NCBI RefSeq assembly: GCF_039655745.1
Contig: NZ_JBBYXI010000001.1
Coordinates: forward strand, 682,001 to 746,000
Source: Hohaiivirga grylli
GTDB lineage: Bacteria; Pseudomonadota; Alphaproteobacteria; Rhizobiales; Beijerinckiaceae
Direction of reading: 5' to 3'
Length of the DNA stretch: 64,000 nt
Positions 1-8,934 of the stretch are shown here, one piece after another (the stretch's first letter is position 1; each line of letters starts with the position of its first letter). The translations under genes and the position numbers were made by a program. The notes below the pieces were generated by a model. It did not search any database, had not been told where the DNA came from, and was given only the letters and a program-made list of their open reading frames with translations.

Positions 1-1
1 G

Positions 2-277
2 CATGTTGCTCATGGTGCCTTTACATCCAATCTGGTTACCGCTCTCATTTCAACTCAGTTACCGGGTGTTGGCGGTATATATCTTTCTCAGACATTCCAA
101 TATCTTGCGCCAGTTTCCGTTGGGGATTTGGTGACCGCCCGTGTCGAGATCATTGAATTAATAGAAGCCCGTAAGAGGGTAAGACTGTTTTGTGAATGTC
201 TGCGCGATTACTCGCCGGTTCTTGAGGGTGAAGCATGGATTGCCATGATGTCTCGGCCAGATGGTCATTTAACTTAA
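2..277 (+). CDS. MaoC-family (R)-specific enoyl-CoA hydratase-like protein, C-terminal part
   Basis: The reading frame is open from the window edge and gives the last 91 residues of a hot-dog-fold protein. It begins with HVAHGAFTSNLV and continues with GIYLSQTFQYLAPVSVGD and TARVEIIE, the pattern of the short MaoC-like (R)-hydratases (PhaJ type) that hydrate trans-2-enoyl-CoA. The family is about 140-160 residues, so about one third, including the Asp of the usual D-x-N-P-x-H catalytic motif, lies outside the window. The final residues RPDGHLT end at a TAA. About 160 bases separate it from ribF, so it is probably a separate unit. Family is well supported; exact substrate is not. Confidence 0.75.
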   Translation, partial: HVAHGAFTSNLVTALISTQLPGVGGIYLSQTFQYLAPVSVGDLVTARVEIIELIEARKRVRLFCECLRDYSPVLEGEAWIAMMSRPDGHLT

Positions 278-373
278 GATAAGACTTCTGTGGCTGCGGC
301 CGGTAACTATGCCGGATAGTCGAATACGAATTGTATCTTTAGGGGTTGGGAATCTCGTAAAATGATTTTATGT

Positions 374-391
374 ATACGGCTCGCGCCGTAT
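374..391. other. Short hairpin upstream of ribF
   Basis: ATACGGC (374-380) pairs with GCCGTAT (385-391) around a TCGC loop. No T-run follows on either strand, so it is not a classical terminator. It lies 46 bases upstream of the ribF GTG, so it may belong to the ribF leader. No FMN riboswitch (RFN) consensus was recognised here. Confidence 0.3.
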
Positions 392-436
392 TAAGCATAC
401 GCGCCTCACGGTTACACGAGATTGAAAGAGACGGTC

Positions 437-1402
437 GTGTCAGAACAACGGCTAACAGTTGTATGCGATAATGAATTGCCCCCTGAAAATCTCATGGGCG
501 CCTATGTTGCAATTGGCAATTTCGATGGTCTTCATCGTGGGCATCAGTATCTGATTAAAACAATGGAAGAGCGGGCACGGAATGCTGGAAAAGCTGCGAC
601 CGTTCTGACGTTTGAGCCGCATCCAAGGGCATTTTTTCGGCCTGAAGAAACTTTCTTCCGGCTAACTGCGCCAGAGGTTAAAGAGGTGATTTTAAAAAGG
701 CTGAATATTGATGGTCTGTTCATTAAGGCCTTCAACCAGCAGCTTGCATCCAAAACTGCTCCGCAATTTATGGATATGGTTCATCAGGATATGAAAATTG
801 GCGGTGTTGTTGTCGGCCATGATTTCCATTTTGGCAAAGGGCGGGAAGGTACACCTGAAAAGCTTAAGCAGCTTTGCGCAGAGCGCGGGATGGACTGTCT
901 GGTTGTTGAGCCTCTGCTCGAAAAATCTGAGGTTGTTTCCTCCAGTGCCATTCGAACTGCGCTGACGGAAGGCAATGTGCAGCTTGCGAATAACCTGCTG
1001 GGTTATCGCTGGTTTATCCGCAGTACGGTTGTTCATGGTGCAAAACGCGGTAGAGAGCTTGGCTTTCCAACCGCTAATCTTGAGCTGGAACAGGGCTGTA
1101 CATTACGTCACGGCGTTTACAGTGTCAGGGCCAGAGTTTCGGGTGGTCAGATCATTGATGGCGTTGCAAGCTTTGGCAAGCGGCCGATGTTTGATAACGG
1201 TAAGCCACTGCTTGAGGTCAATCTGTTTAATTTCAATAATGATTTATATGGGCAGGTTATGGATGTTGAATTTATCGGATGGGTTCGCCCGGAAGAAAAA
1301 TTTGACAGTCTGGAGACTTTGATTGCGGCTATTAACGCTGATGCCAGAATAGCGCAGGAACAGATTGCGCAAGCAAATGAATTGTCTATGATTGCCGGAT
1401 AA
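437..1402 (+). CDS. ribF: Bifunctional riboflavin kinase / FAD synthetase
   Basis: This enzyme phosphorylates riboflavin to FMN and adenylylates FMN to FAD in the cytoplasm. The N-terminal nucleotidyltransferase domain carries GNFDGLHRGH near residues 27-36 (the HxGH-type site). The C-terminal kinase domain carries RGRELGFPTANL near residues 202-213, with the PTAN flavin/ATP motif. Length, 321 residues, is normal. The frame also has a TTG at 422, but GTG 437 has an AGAG-type ribosome site at good distance and gives MSEQRL, so I chose it. ileS follows after a 246-base leader. A second riboflavin-pathway gene, ribA, is at 58 kb but is unlinked. Confidence 0.92.
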   Translation: MSEQRLTVVCDNELPPENLMGAYVAIGNFDGLHRGHQYLIKTMEERARNAGKAATVLTFEPHPRAFFRPEETFFRLTAPEVKEVILKRLNIDGLFIKAFNQQLASKTAPQFMDMVHQDMKIGGVVVGHDFHFGKGREGTPEKLKQLCAERGMDCLVVEPLLEKSEVVSSSAIRTALTEGNVQLANNLLGYRWFIRSTVVHGAKRGRELGFPTANLELEQGCTLRHGVYSVRARVSGGQIIDGVASFGKRPMFDNGKPLLEVNLFNFNNDLYGQVMDVEFIGWVRPEEKFDSLETLIAAINADARIAQEQIAQANELSMIAG

Positions 1403-1425
1403 TTCGCGGAATCCTCTTTATTCCT

Positions 1426-1544
1426 GCAGTTGGCACTGCTAAGAGCAAGGCATGTTCGTGTTACAGAGATATACAGGCAAAAAACCGCACACCTATGTGC
1501 CCCGAATTATTGGCCCGGCCTTCATCATCTGATGAGGGTCCGGG
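1426..1544 (+). promoter_or_regulatory. ileS leader with two hairpins
   Basis: The 246-base gap between ribF and ileS holds a tight hairpin, GCAGT/ACTGC with a TGGC loop at 1426-1439. It also holds a long one at 1514-1544 in which CCCGG...TTCATCA pairs with TGATGAGGGTCCGGG, interrupted by one bulged region. The sequence after the second stem is ATATTGTATTT, too weak for a confident terminator. It could be the ribF terminator, an ileS attenuator or a small RNA. No T-box motif is seen. Confidence 0.4.
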
Positions 1545-1648
1545 ATATTGTATTTCGCTTGTATACTGACACTTCGCCTCAATATTGTTCTCGCAATAAT
1601 GATCTGCTCGAGGACCAAGAAAACTGAGGCACATTTTGGGCTTAACCA

Positions 1649-4597
1649 ATGACCGATAAAAACGCTGCTACACGAGATTATTCTGAAACCCTGTTTCTGC
1701 CGCAGACAGAATTCCCGATGCGGGCTGGCCTGCCACAGCGCGAGCCTTTGCTGCTCGAACGTTGGAATAATATTGGCCTTTATCAGAAGCTTCGTGAAAC
1801 CGGTAAAGGGCGTCACCGCTTTGTGCTTCATGATGGCCCTCCCTATGCCAACGGTAACATCCACACCGGGCATGCACTCAATAAGGTTCTGAAGGATATG
1901 GTCGTCAAATCACAGCAGATGCTGGGCTTTGACTCTAACTATGTTCCGGGGTGGGATTGTCACGGTCTGCCAATTGAGTGGAAGATCGAAGAAGAATACC
2001 GTGCCAAAGGCAAGAACAAGGATGAAGTTCCGGTTGTTGAGTTTCGCCGTGAATGCCGTGCCTTTGCCCGTAAATGGATTGATATCCAGCGTGAGGAATT
2101 CAAGCGTCTTGGTATCATTGGTGATTGGGATCACCCATATGAAACCATGGACTATAAGGCCGAAGCGCAGATTGCCCGTGAGCTGATGAAGTTTGCGATG
2201 AGCGATCAGCTTTATCGCGGTTCCAAGCCTGTTATGTGGTCCCCGGTTGAGAAGACTGCTCTGGCAGAGGCCGAAGTTGATTATGCCGAGAAGGTTTCAC
2301 CAACAATCTGGGTTGCCTTTCCGGTGGTTAAGACAACCGATGCCGAATTGAAAGATGCCCGTGTTGTCATCTGGACCACGACGCCATGGACCATCCCTGC
2401 TAACCGCGCCATTGCATATGGTCCGGAAATCAAATACGGCCTGTATAAAGTTACAGAAGCTGCTGATGATAATTGGGCCCGTGTTGGCGATACTTTCGTG
2501 CTAGCTGATACTCTGGCTGAAAGCGTTTTTGCCAGTGCGCGTGTCGAGAAGTTTGAACGTCTGCGTGATGTTGATCCGGCCGTGATTGAACTGGTTGCTC
2601 ACCCGTTCCGCAGTGTTGCTGGTGCTGAGGGTTATTGGGACTACAATGTTCCGATGCTTCCAGCCGATTATGTGACAGATGATGCAGGTACGGGCTTTGT
2701 TCATACGGCACCAGGCCATGGTGCAGATGACTATATGCTCTTCGTGAAGAACCGGGCAGCTTTCGCCGCCTGTGGTTTGGAAACCGTTCCGCATACGGTT
2801 GCAGAAGATTCATCCTACTTCCCGCATATCCCGTTATTCCAGGGGCTGCGTATTCTGGATGAAAAGGGTAAAGATGGCGGAACTAATGAAGCCGTGATGG
2901 CCAAGCTGGTTGAGGTTGGAGCGCTTGTTGCTCGTGGCCGCGTCAAGCATGACTATCCGCACTCCTGGCGTTCAAAGGCTCCGATTATCTTCCGCAATAC
3001 ACCACAGTGGTTCATTGCGATGGATAAGCCGATTGAAGGTGATCAGAAGACACTGCGTGAGCGCGCTCTGACAGCGATCAAGACTGTTGAGTGGATTCCG
3101 GCAAGTGGTGAAAATCGTATCACGGGTATGATTGAAAACCGTCCTGACTGGGTTGTCTCGCGCCAGCGCGCATGGGGTGTGCCAATAACAGTCTTTGTCC
3201 GCAAGTCTGATGGTGAAATTCTGAAAGACGAGCGTGTTAATGAAGCTATTGCAGCCGCCTTTGAAAAGCAGGGTGCAGATGCCTGGTACCTTGATACGGA
3301 TGGCAAGGATTTCCTCGCTGCCTTTGGCTATAACCCTGAAGACTTTGAGAAGGTCACTGATATTCTCGATGTCTGGTTCGATTCCGGATCAACCCATACA
3401 TTTGTCGTCGAAAAACGTGATGACCTGAAAACCAAACGTAAGGTTGAGGGTGGCTCCGATACCGTGATGTATCTTGAAGGCTCTGACCAGCATCGCGGCT
3501 GGTTCCACTCATCACTGCTTGAGTCATGCGGCACACGTGGCCGCGCACCGTATGATGTTGTGCTGACCCACGGCTTCCTTCTCGACGAGAAGGGCCAGAA
3601 GATGTCCAAGTCAATCGGTAATACCGTATCTCCTCAAAAGGTGATTGCTGACTCTGGTGCAGATATCCTGCGTCTGTGGGTTGCCGCATCTGATTATTCG
3701 GACGATGTGAAAGTCGGCCCCGGCATCTTGAAGAACTTTGTCGAAGTTTACCGTAAGTTGCGTAATACGGTTCGCTGGATGCTGGGTTCATTGCATCACT
3801 TTAATGAAGCTGACCGTGTTGCCTATGATCAGCTGCCAGAGCTTGAGCGCTTTATCCTTCATCGTCTGAGCGAGCTGGATGTTGAAATCCGTGAAGCTTA
3901 TGCCGCTTTTGACTACAAGCGTGTTGTGGCTCTGCTGACCAACTTCATGACAGGTGATCTGTCTGCCTTCTACTTTGATATCCGCAAGGACACACTCTAT
4001 TGCGATCCGAAGTCGAGCCTTGTCCGTAAAGCAACACTCAGCGTCATTGATGAAACATTCCGTCGCGTTGTCCGCTGGATATCGCCAATCCTCAGCTTCA
4101 CAGCTGAAGAAGCCTGGCTTGATCGTTATCCATCAGAGAGCGGTTCTGTTCATCTTGAAACATTTGAACCAACACCAGATAACTGGGAAAACAAGGTGAT
4201 TGCAGCCCGTTGGGCTAAAATCCGTAAGGTTCGTCGTGTTGTGACCGGTGCTCTCGAAATTGAACGTGCCAGTAAACGTATTGGTGCAAGTCTTGAAGCT
4301 GCACCGAAGGTTTACATTTCTGATGCTGAGTTGCTTCAGTCCGTACAGGGGCTGGACTTTGCAGAGATCTGCATCACGTCCGGTATCGAAGTTCTTGAGG
4401 GTGAAGGCCCTGCAGATGCCTTCCGGGCTGAAGATGTTCGTGGTGTGGCTGTCGTCTTCGCTCCGGCTGTTGGTACAAAATGTGCGCGTTCCTGGAAAAT
4501 TCTGGAAGAGGTTGGCTCTGACCCGGATTATCCGGATGTCACATTGCGCGATGCTGCTGCCTTAAGAGAGTGGGATGCTGAAAGGAAGAGCGCCTGA
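1649..4597 (+). CDS. ileS: Isoleucyl-tRNA synthetase
   Basis: It charges tRNA-Ile with isoleucine and edits valine. The class I signatures are HTGH near residue 72 and KMSKS near residues 651-655. GWDCHGLPIEWKIE and the editing-domain stretch VIWTTTPWTIPANRA (about residues 231-245) are typical of IleS. Length is 982 residues. The C-terminal region after residue 900 lacks the zinc-binding cysteine cluster common in E. coli-type IleS. ATG 1649 starts a family-like N-terminus (MTDKNAATRDYSETLFLPQT). Its stop codon overlaps the lspA start by one base (TGATG), so the two are translationally coupled. Confidence 0.98.
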   Translation: MTDKNAATRDYSETLFLPQTEFPMRAGLPQREPLLLERWNNIGLYQKLRETGKGRHRFVLHDGPPYANGNIHTGHALNKVLKDMVVKSQQMLGFDSNYVPGWDCHGLPIEWKIEEEYRAKGKNKDEVPVVEFRRECRAFARKWIDIQREEFKRLGIIGDWDHPYETMDYKAEAQIARELMKFAMSDQLYRGSKPVMWSPVEKTALAEAEVDYAEKVSPTIWVAFPVVKTTDAELKDARVVIWTTTPWTIPANRAIAYGPEIKYGLYKVTEAADDNWARVGDTFVLADTLAESVFASARVEKFERLRDVDPAVIELVAHPFRSVAGAEGYWDYNVPMLPADYVTDDAGTGFVHTAPGHGADDYMLFVKNRAAFAACGLETVPHTVAEDSSYFPHIPLFQGLRILDEKGKDGGTNEAVMAKLVEVGALVARGRVKHDYPHSWRSKAPIIFRNTPQWFIAMDKPIEGDQKTLRERALTAIKTVEWIPASGENRITGMIENRPDWVVSRQRAWGVPITVFVRKSDGEILKDERVNEAIAAAFEKQGADAWYLDTDGKDFLAAFGYNPEDFEKVTDILDVWFDSGSTHTFVVEKRDDLKTKRKVEGGSDTVMYLEGSDQHRGWFHSSLLESCGTRGRAPYDVVLTHGFLLDEKGQKMSKSIGNTVSPQKVIADSGADILRLWVAASDYSDDVKVGPGILKNFVEVYRKLRNTVRWMLGSLHHFNEADRVAYDQLPELERFILHRLSELDVEIREAYAAFDYKRVVALLTNFMTGDLSAFYFDIRKDTLYCDPKSSLVRKATLSVIDETFRRVVRWISPILSFTAEEAWLDRYPSESGSVHLETFEPTPDNWENKVIAARWAKIRKVRRVVTGALEIERASKRIGASLEAAPKVYISDAELLQSVQGLDFAEICITSGIEVLEGEGPADAFRAEDVRGVAVVFAPAVGTKCARSWKILEEVGSDPDYPDVTLRDAAALREWDAERKSA

Positions 4598-5088
4598 TGG
4601 GTTTCTCTGCTGCCGCAAGGGCTGGTTTTCTTTGGGCTTTTCTGACCCTGTTGGCTGATCAGGCTTCAAAGCTCTACCTGTTGTTCATTTATGAACTGCC
4701 TTTGCGGTATCCGCTGATGATCAGCCGTATGCTTGATCTGACAGTTGAGTGGAACCGCGGCGTTTCTTATGGAATGTTCCAGCAGGAGGGAGAGGTCGGT
4801 CGCTGGGGGCTGATCGTTATTTCCGTTATTGCGGCAATTGGTCTGAGTATTTGGATGGGACGCGTTAAAACCCATTTATTGGCTGTTTCTCTTGGGCTGA
4901 TTGTAGGTGGTGCTATCGGTAATGCGATCGACCGGATTGCATATGGTGCTGTATTTGATTTTGTTTATTTTCATGTTGGCACGTTTTCGTGGTATGTGTT
5001 TAATATAGCGGACGCTGCAATCGTGGCAGGCGTTGTCGGGCTTTTGTATGATGCCTTCGTTCTTGAAAAGAGACGGGCAGAAAAGTGA
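4597..5088 (+). CDS. lspA: Lipoprotein signal peptidase (SPase II)
   Basis: A 163-residue inner-membrane aspartyl protease that removes signal peptides from diacylated prolipoproteins. Four hydrophobic segments are visible. Conserved blocks are EWNRGVSYGMF, the GNAIDR stretch, VFDFVYF (catalytic Asp near 120) and FNIADAAI (catalytic Asp near 139). The ATG overlaps the ileS stop, giving the common ileS-lspA couple. The next gene encodes a probable lipoprotein that would be one of its substrates. Confidence 0.96.
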   Translation: MGFSAAARAGFLWAFLTLLADQASKLYLLFIYELPLRYPLMISRMLDLTVEWNRGVSYGMFQQEGEVGRWGLIVISVIAAIGLSIWMGRVKTHLLAVSLGLIVGGAIGNAIDRIAYGAVFDFVYFHVGTFSWYVFNIADAAIVAGVVGLLYDAFVLEKRRAEK

Positions 5089-5202
5089 AGTCTGTTGCAA
5101 CTTTTGTGACGTACAGCATAGAGTGACTTTGTTTCCTTCTGGTCACCGCCTTATGATAGCCACGTTAAGAGGGCAGGGTGTGTGGGTGGATCAACCGGGA
5201 CG

Positions 5203-5895
5203 ATGATGACAATGAATGGTTTTAAGGGTTTGCGCTTTTCGCACCTCACATTTGCAAGTTTGCTGGCGATTGCTGCCTGTGGCCTGACATCTGAGGTACG
5301 TGCGCAAGAAGAGGGCGAATTTTTCAAAAATGCTCTCGGCAAGATGGGGTTCATTCCAGAAGATAAGCCGCCGATCGATTATCGTGAGCGCGCTCCCCTC
5401 GTTATTCCAAAGGGCGCTGCCCTGCCACCACCTGTTGAGGGCGGTTATGGCGAACGCCGTATGTCAAACTGGCCGGATGATCCGGATGTCCGCGCAGAGC
5501 GCGAGCGCGCTGAAGCTGCTGTTCGCCCTCGGACACAGACAGACGAATGGCGCGCCAATCAGGGTGATGCCCGTCTTCCGGCTGAAAAGCTGAAGGCCAA
5601 GCGTTCTGCTGGACGCGACCCGAATGATCGCTCTCCCGTCAACGCACCAGCTAAAGATATGAACTCTGCAGGCTGGATGTCACCTGACCAGCTGAAAGAA
5701 GCAGGTTCCAATTACCGTAATAATGAAACGGCACCTGGCGAAGAGCCAACGCGTAATACGCTGACTGATCCGCCAACGGGTTATCGTAAAGCTGCCGGTG
5801 GCGGTAAGATTGTACCGACATACGATCCGCCGGATACAATGGATCCATCCAGCCCATATTACATGGAACATATGCGTCGTAAGCAGAACCAGTAA
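5203..5895 (+). CDS. DUF3035-type (BamF-like) lipoprotein
   Basis: The 230-residue product has an N-terminal hydrophobic stretch ending in IAAC, a good lipobox, so residue Cys26 (from ATG 5203) should be lipidated and exported. The mature part is rich in charged residues and proline: DYRERAPLVIPKGAALPPP and MSNWPDDPDVRAERERA match the DUF3035 family, linked in Caulobacter to the BAM outer-membrane assembly complex. An upstream GTG at 5182 is in frame, but would push the lipobox seven residues deeper. Position between lspA and two M16 peptidases is the usual alphaproteobacterial order. It ends at a strong terminator. Function beyond the family is inference. Confidence 0.8.
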   Translation: MMTMNGFKGLRFSHLTFASLLAIAACGLTSEVRAQEEGEFFKNALGKMGFIPEDKPPIDYRERAPLVIPKGAALPPPVEGGYGERRMSNWPDDPDVRAERERAEAAVRPRTQTDEWRANQGDARLPAEKLKAKRSAGRDPNDRSPVNAPAKDMNSAGWMSPDQLKEAGSNYRNNETAPGEEPTRNTLTDPPTGYRKAAGGGKIVPTYDPPDTMDPSSPYYMEHMRRKQNQ

Positions 5896-5913
5896 TTTTA
5901 TGGTATGAATTTT

Positions 5914-5946
5914 AAAAGGCACGATAGTTAGACTATCGTGCCTTTT
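5914..5946. terminator. Bidirectional-looking intrinsic terminator after the lipoprotein gene
   Basis: AAAAGGCACGATAGT (5914-5928) pairs perfectly with ACTATCGTGCCTTTT (5932-5946) around a three-base loop. The A/T ends provide a T-run on either strand. It closes the ileS-lspA-lipoprotein unit before the M16 pair. Confidence 0.9.
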
Positions 5947-6132
5947 CGCATTTTAAAGACTGGTCAGGCATTTATTCCCCTATATGTGAGTAAGGAGATA
6001 TGCCGCACTTGCCAATTCCGTGTTAAAGATTATTCCATTATTTTGAATAAGATGAAGCTTTGCTTTCATGGATGCTGAGAAAATTTTGGTTCAGGAAATA
6101 AGTGCTCATCTTAGAAGAGGCAAAAGAGTGTA

Positions 6133-7467
6133 ATGCCAGATAAATCAATCAACCCGCATTCAAAGAACGAGGTGACTGCTGCCATGGGTTTTGGACCGAA
6201 AGTTTCTTCCTTTGTCCTTAAGAACGGGCTTCAGGTCGTTGTTATTCCTGATCACCGGGTGCCGGTTGCAACACATATGATCTGGTACCGTAACGGGTCT
6301 GCTGATGATCCGATCGGACACTCAGGAATTGCACACTTTCTTGAGCATCTGATGTTTAAAGGCACGAAAAACCACCCAGAAGGTGAGTTTTCAAAGGTTG
6401 TCTCTGGGTTGGGTGGGCAGGAAAATGCTTTCACATCCTATGACTATACTGCTTATTTCCAGCGTATTGCCTGCGAACATCTTGAAACAATGATGGAGTT
6501 CGAGTCAGATCGGATGGCCAATCTTCTGCTTGAAGAATCCGTAATTGGCCCAGAGCGGGATGTTGTTCTGGAAGAACGCCGTATGCGGGTTGAAACAGAC
6601 CCGGGTGCTCAATTGTCAGAAGCCATGTCGGCCAGTTTATTTGTCCATCACCCTTATGGCACGCCAATCATTGGCTGGATGCATGAGATTGAAACATTGG
6701 GCCGGGATGAAGCGCTGGCCTATTACCAGAAATTTTATACCCCGGAAAATGCCATTCTTGTTGTCGCGGGTGATGTTGAACCCGAGAATGTTCTGCAAAT
6801 GGCAGAACGCACGTATGGCAAGATCAATGCACGTGGGTTACCACCTGTTGCACCTGTCCGCTTCCGTCCAGCAGAGCCGGAGCCACGTGCTGCGCGCCAC
6901 ATCACCGTTGCAGACCCAAAGGTGGAACAGGCGACTGTTCAGAGACTTTACCTGACACCTTCATCCTGTACCGCTAAGGGCAAAGAGAGTCATGCGCTTG
7001 AGCTGCTCGCAGAAATTCTGGGTGGCGGCACAACATCCTATTTTTATCGCAAACTTGTCCTTGAACAGCAGCTCGCAGTGAATGCCGGTGCCTGGTATAT
7101 GGGGTCTGCAATTGATGATACGCGTTTTGCAATCTATGGCGTACCAGCTGAAAATATAGAACCGTCAGTATTGGAAGCTGCCTTGGATAATGTTCTGCTG
7201 ACTGCACGTGACGAAGCATTCACTGAGGCGATGATTGAACAGGCCAAAACCCGGCTGATTGCAGAGACCGTCTATTCAGCAGATAGTCAAAGCTCAATGG
7301 CGCGGATTTATGGAGCTGCGCTTGCAATTGGTGAAACCATTGAAGATGTCCTCAAATGGCCTGAAGCTATCAGCTCCGTCACCCGAGAGGATTTACAGGC
7401 TGCTCTGGAACAGTTTCTGACGCTTGAGCGCTCGGTTACTGGTTATCTGATCAAGAAGAATGCTTGA
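6133..7467 (+). CDS. M16 family zinc metallopeptidase, catalytic subunit-like
   Basis: A 444-residue pitrilysin-family protein. The inverted zinc motif HFLEH is near residues 67-71, within GIAHFLEHLMFKG. The downstream metal-ligand glutamate region (EERRMRVETDPGAQL) and the fold halves GLQVVVIPDHRVPVATHMIWYRNGS and VVAGDVEPENVLQMAERTYG are intact, so it is probably active. No signal peptide is visible at the chosen ATG. It is paired with a second M16 protein that lacks the zinc motif, so the two probably form a heterodimer, as in known bacterial M16A/M16B pairs. Substrate is unknown. Confidence 0.88.
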   Translation: MPDKSINPHSKNEVTAAMGFGPKVSSFVLKNGLQVVVIPDHRVPVATHMIWYRNGSADDPIGHSGIAHFLEHLMFKGTKNHPEGEFSKVVSGLGGQENAFTSYDYTAYFQRIACEHLETMMEFESDRMANLLLEESVIGPERDVVLEERRMRVETDPGAQLSEAMSASLFVHHPYGTPIIGWMHEIETLGRDEALAYYQKFYTPENAILVVAGDVEPENVLQMAERTYGKINARGLPPVAPVRFRPAEPEPRAARHITVADPKVEQATVQRLYLTPSSCTAKGKESHALELLAEILGGGTTSYFYRKLVLEQQLAVNAGAWYMGSAIDDTRFAIYGVPAENIEPSVLEAALDNVLLTARDEAFTEAMIEQAKTRLIAETVYSADSQSSMARIYGAALAIGETIEDVLKWPEAISSVTREDLQAALEQFLTLERSVTGYLIKKNA

Positions 7468-7485
7468 GGAAATTGTCACCCATCG

Positions 7486-7525
7486 CTGTCATGTAAATGG
7501 CAAGCTGTGTTCGACACCATGACAG
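7486..7525 (+). promoter_or_regulatory. Intercistronic hairpin whose 3' arm touches the next ribosome site
   Basis: CTGTCATG (7486-7493) is the exact reverse complement of CATGACAG (7518-7525). The 3' arm overlaps the start of the AGG-containing ribosome-binding region (about 7524-7533) just before the second M16 ATG at 7535. The fold could lower translation of the second gene. No T-run follows, so it is not a terminator. Confidence 0.4.
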
Positions 7526-7534
7526 GTCAAAGAA

Positions 7535-8818
7535 ATGAATAACGCCACAGATAAGAATTCTGGAAAGAAGTCCCCTGCTCGGGCATCCGTGTATGTTTCT
7601 CCCGGTGGGATTGAAGTCTGGAGTGTTCGTTCTGATGTCGCTCCGTTGATTGCTCTTTCATTCATGATGGAAGGTGGCTCAACGCAAGACCCTGAAGGCA
7701 AGGAAGGTGTGACACAGATGATGGCCCGCCTGCTTGATGAAGGGGCAGGGCCTTATAGTTCTGACCAGTTTCAGGAAGAGCTGGCCTCACGTGCTATCGA
7801 GATGTCCTTCAGTGTTGGCTACGATAGTTTTTCTGGTTCATTAAAGACCTTGGCATCTAATGCCGATAAAGCTTTTGAACTTCTGCGTCTGGCGCTTCTT
7901 GAACCGCATTTTGAAGAGACATCCATTGAGCGTGTTAAAGCACAGACTATTGCAGGTCTCCGCTATCAGCAGAATGACCCGGGGTTCATGTCCTCCCGTG
8001 CTTTAACCTCAGAGGCTTTCCCCGGGCATGCTTATGGACGCCCAGTCAGCGGAACGGTTGAAAGCAATACCGCAATCACACGTGCTGACATTATTGAGGC
8101 TCATGCGCGGGTTGTCTCCAAGGCCCAGCTTAAAGTTGCTGTTGTCGGGGCCTTTGATGAAGCTCAGCTTGGTCGTCTTCTGGATCATGCTTTTGCTGAA
8201 CTGCCAGCTGCAAACCGCCTTATCTCCGTTTCCCCGATTACAATTATGAATCGGGGAAAGCGTATTATTCGTGAGCTGGATGTCCCGCAGTCTGTTGTCC
8301 GCTTCGGTTATGAAGGCCTTGCATGGACCGACCCTGACTTTACTGCCTCATTTATTCTGAACCATATTTATGGCGGTGGTTCTTTCACATCACGTCTGTT
8401 TCAGGAAGTTCGTGAAAAACGTGGACTGGCCTATAGTGTTGGCACATCACTGAGTAATTACCGTCAGACTGCTGTTTCATGGGGTTACACGGCAACGAAG
8501 AATGAACGTGTTTCAGAGTGTCTTGATGTTATCGTTGAAGAAATGAAGCGTCTGAAGGCAGAAGGTCCATCGGCTAATGAACTGCAACAGGCGAAAGACT
8601 ATCTTACAGGCTCCTATGCACTTGGCTTTGATACTTCAACCAAGATTGCCTATCAGCTTGTTCAGATTGCTTTTGAGGGTCTGGGAATAGATTATCTTGA
8701 TCGTCGCAATGCGCTGGTTAATACTGTGAGTCTTGAAGATATTAATCGCGTTTCAGAGCGTATTTTTGGTGACTGTAAACTATTGGTTGCCATTGCAGGG
8801 AAGCCTGAAGGCTTATGA
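7535..8818 (+). CDS. M16 family peptidase-like protein, non-catalytic partner
   Basis: A 427-residue M16 homologue. At the place of HxxEH it reads QMMARLLDEG, so it cannot bind zinc in the usual way. It keeps the substrate-binding C-terminal motif GGGSFTSRLFQEVREKRG followed by LAYSVG, the R/Y pair of M16B-type partner subunits. Gap to the preceding active M16 gene is 67 bases, and both are read from one strand and end at a shared terminator. Inference: the two subunits form one peptidase, with this one supplying substrate-binding residues. Confidence 0.87.
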   Translation: MNNATDKNSGKKSPARASVYVSPGGIEVWSVRSDVAPLIALSFMMEGGSTQDPEGKEGVTQMMARLLDEGAGPYSSDQFQEELASRAIEMSFSVGYDSFSGSLKTLASNADKAFELLRLALLEPHFEETSIERVKAQTIAGLRYQQNDPGFMSSRALTSEAFPGHAYGRPVSGTVESNTAITRADIIEAHARVVSKAQLKVAVVGAFDEAQLGRLLDHAFAELPAANRLISVSPITIMNRGKRIIRELDVPQSVVRFGYEGLAWTDPDFTASFILNHIYGGGSFTSRLFQEVREKRGLAYSVGTSLSNYRQTAVSWGYTATKNERVSECLDVIVEEMKRLKAEGPSANELQQAKDYLTGSYALGFDTSTKIAYQLVQIAFEGLGIDYLDRRNALVNTVSLEDINRVSERIFGDCKLLVAIAGKPEGL

Positions 8819-8822
8819 AAGA

Positions 8823-8850
8823 TGAACGGCTGACAAGTGCCGTTCATTTT
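8823..8850 (+). terminator. Intrinsic terminator after the M16 pair
   Basis: TGAACGGC (8823-8830) pairs with GCCGTTCA (8839-8846), followed by TTTTC. It lies four bases after the second M16 stop. Confidence 0.75.
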
Positions 8851-8934
8851 CTGTCTATCTCTGGCGTGGCAGAGTTGTGTCATGACAGAAATAACAGGTT
8901 TCTGTGAAACGAATTTCATTTGAGGAGAAGGCGC

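Noticed and set aside
1403..1648. T-box riboswitch or small gene before ileS
   Set aside because: No T-box consensus or specifier stem is visible, and the 65-codon frame there has unlikely composition and no family resemblance.
3354..3791. Antisense reading frame of 145 codons inside ileS
   Set aside because: It lies wholly within a highly conserved gene, has no plausible domain and is a codon-bias shadow.
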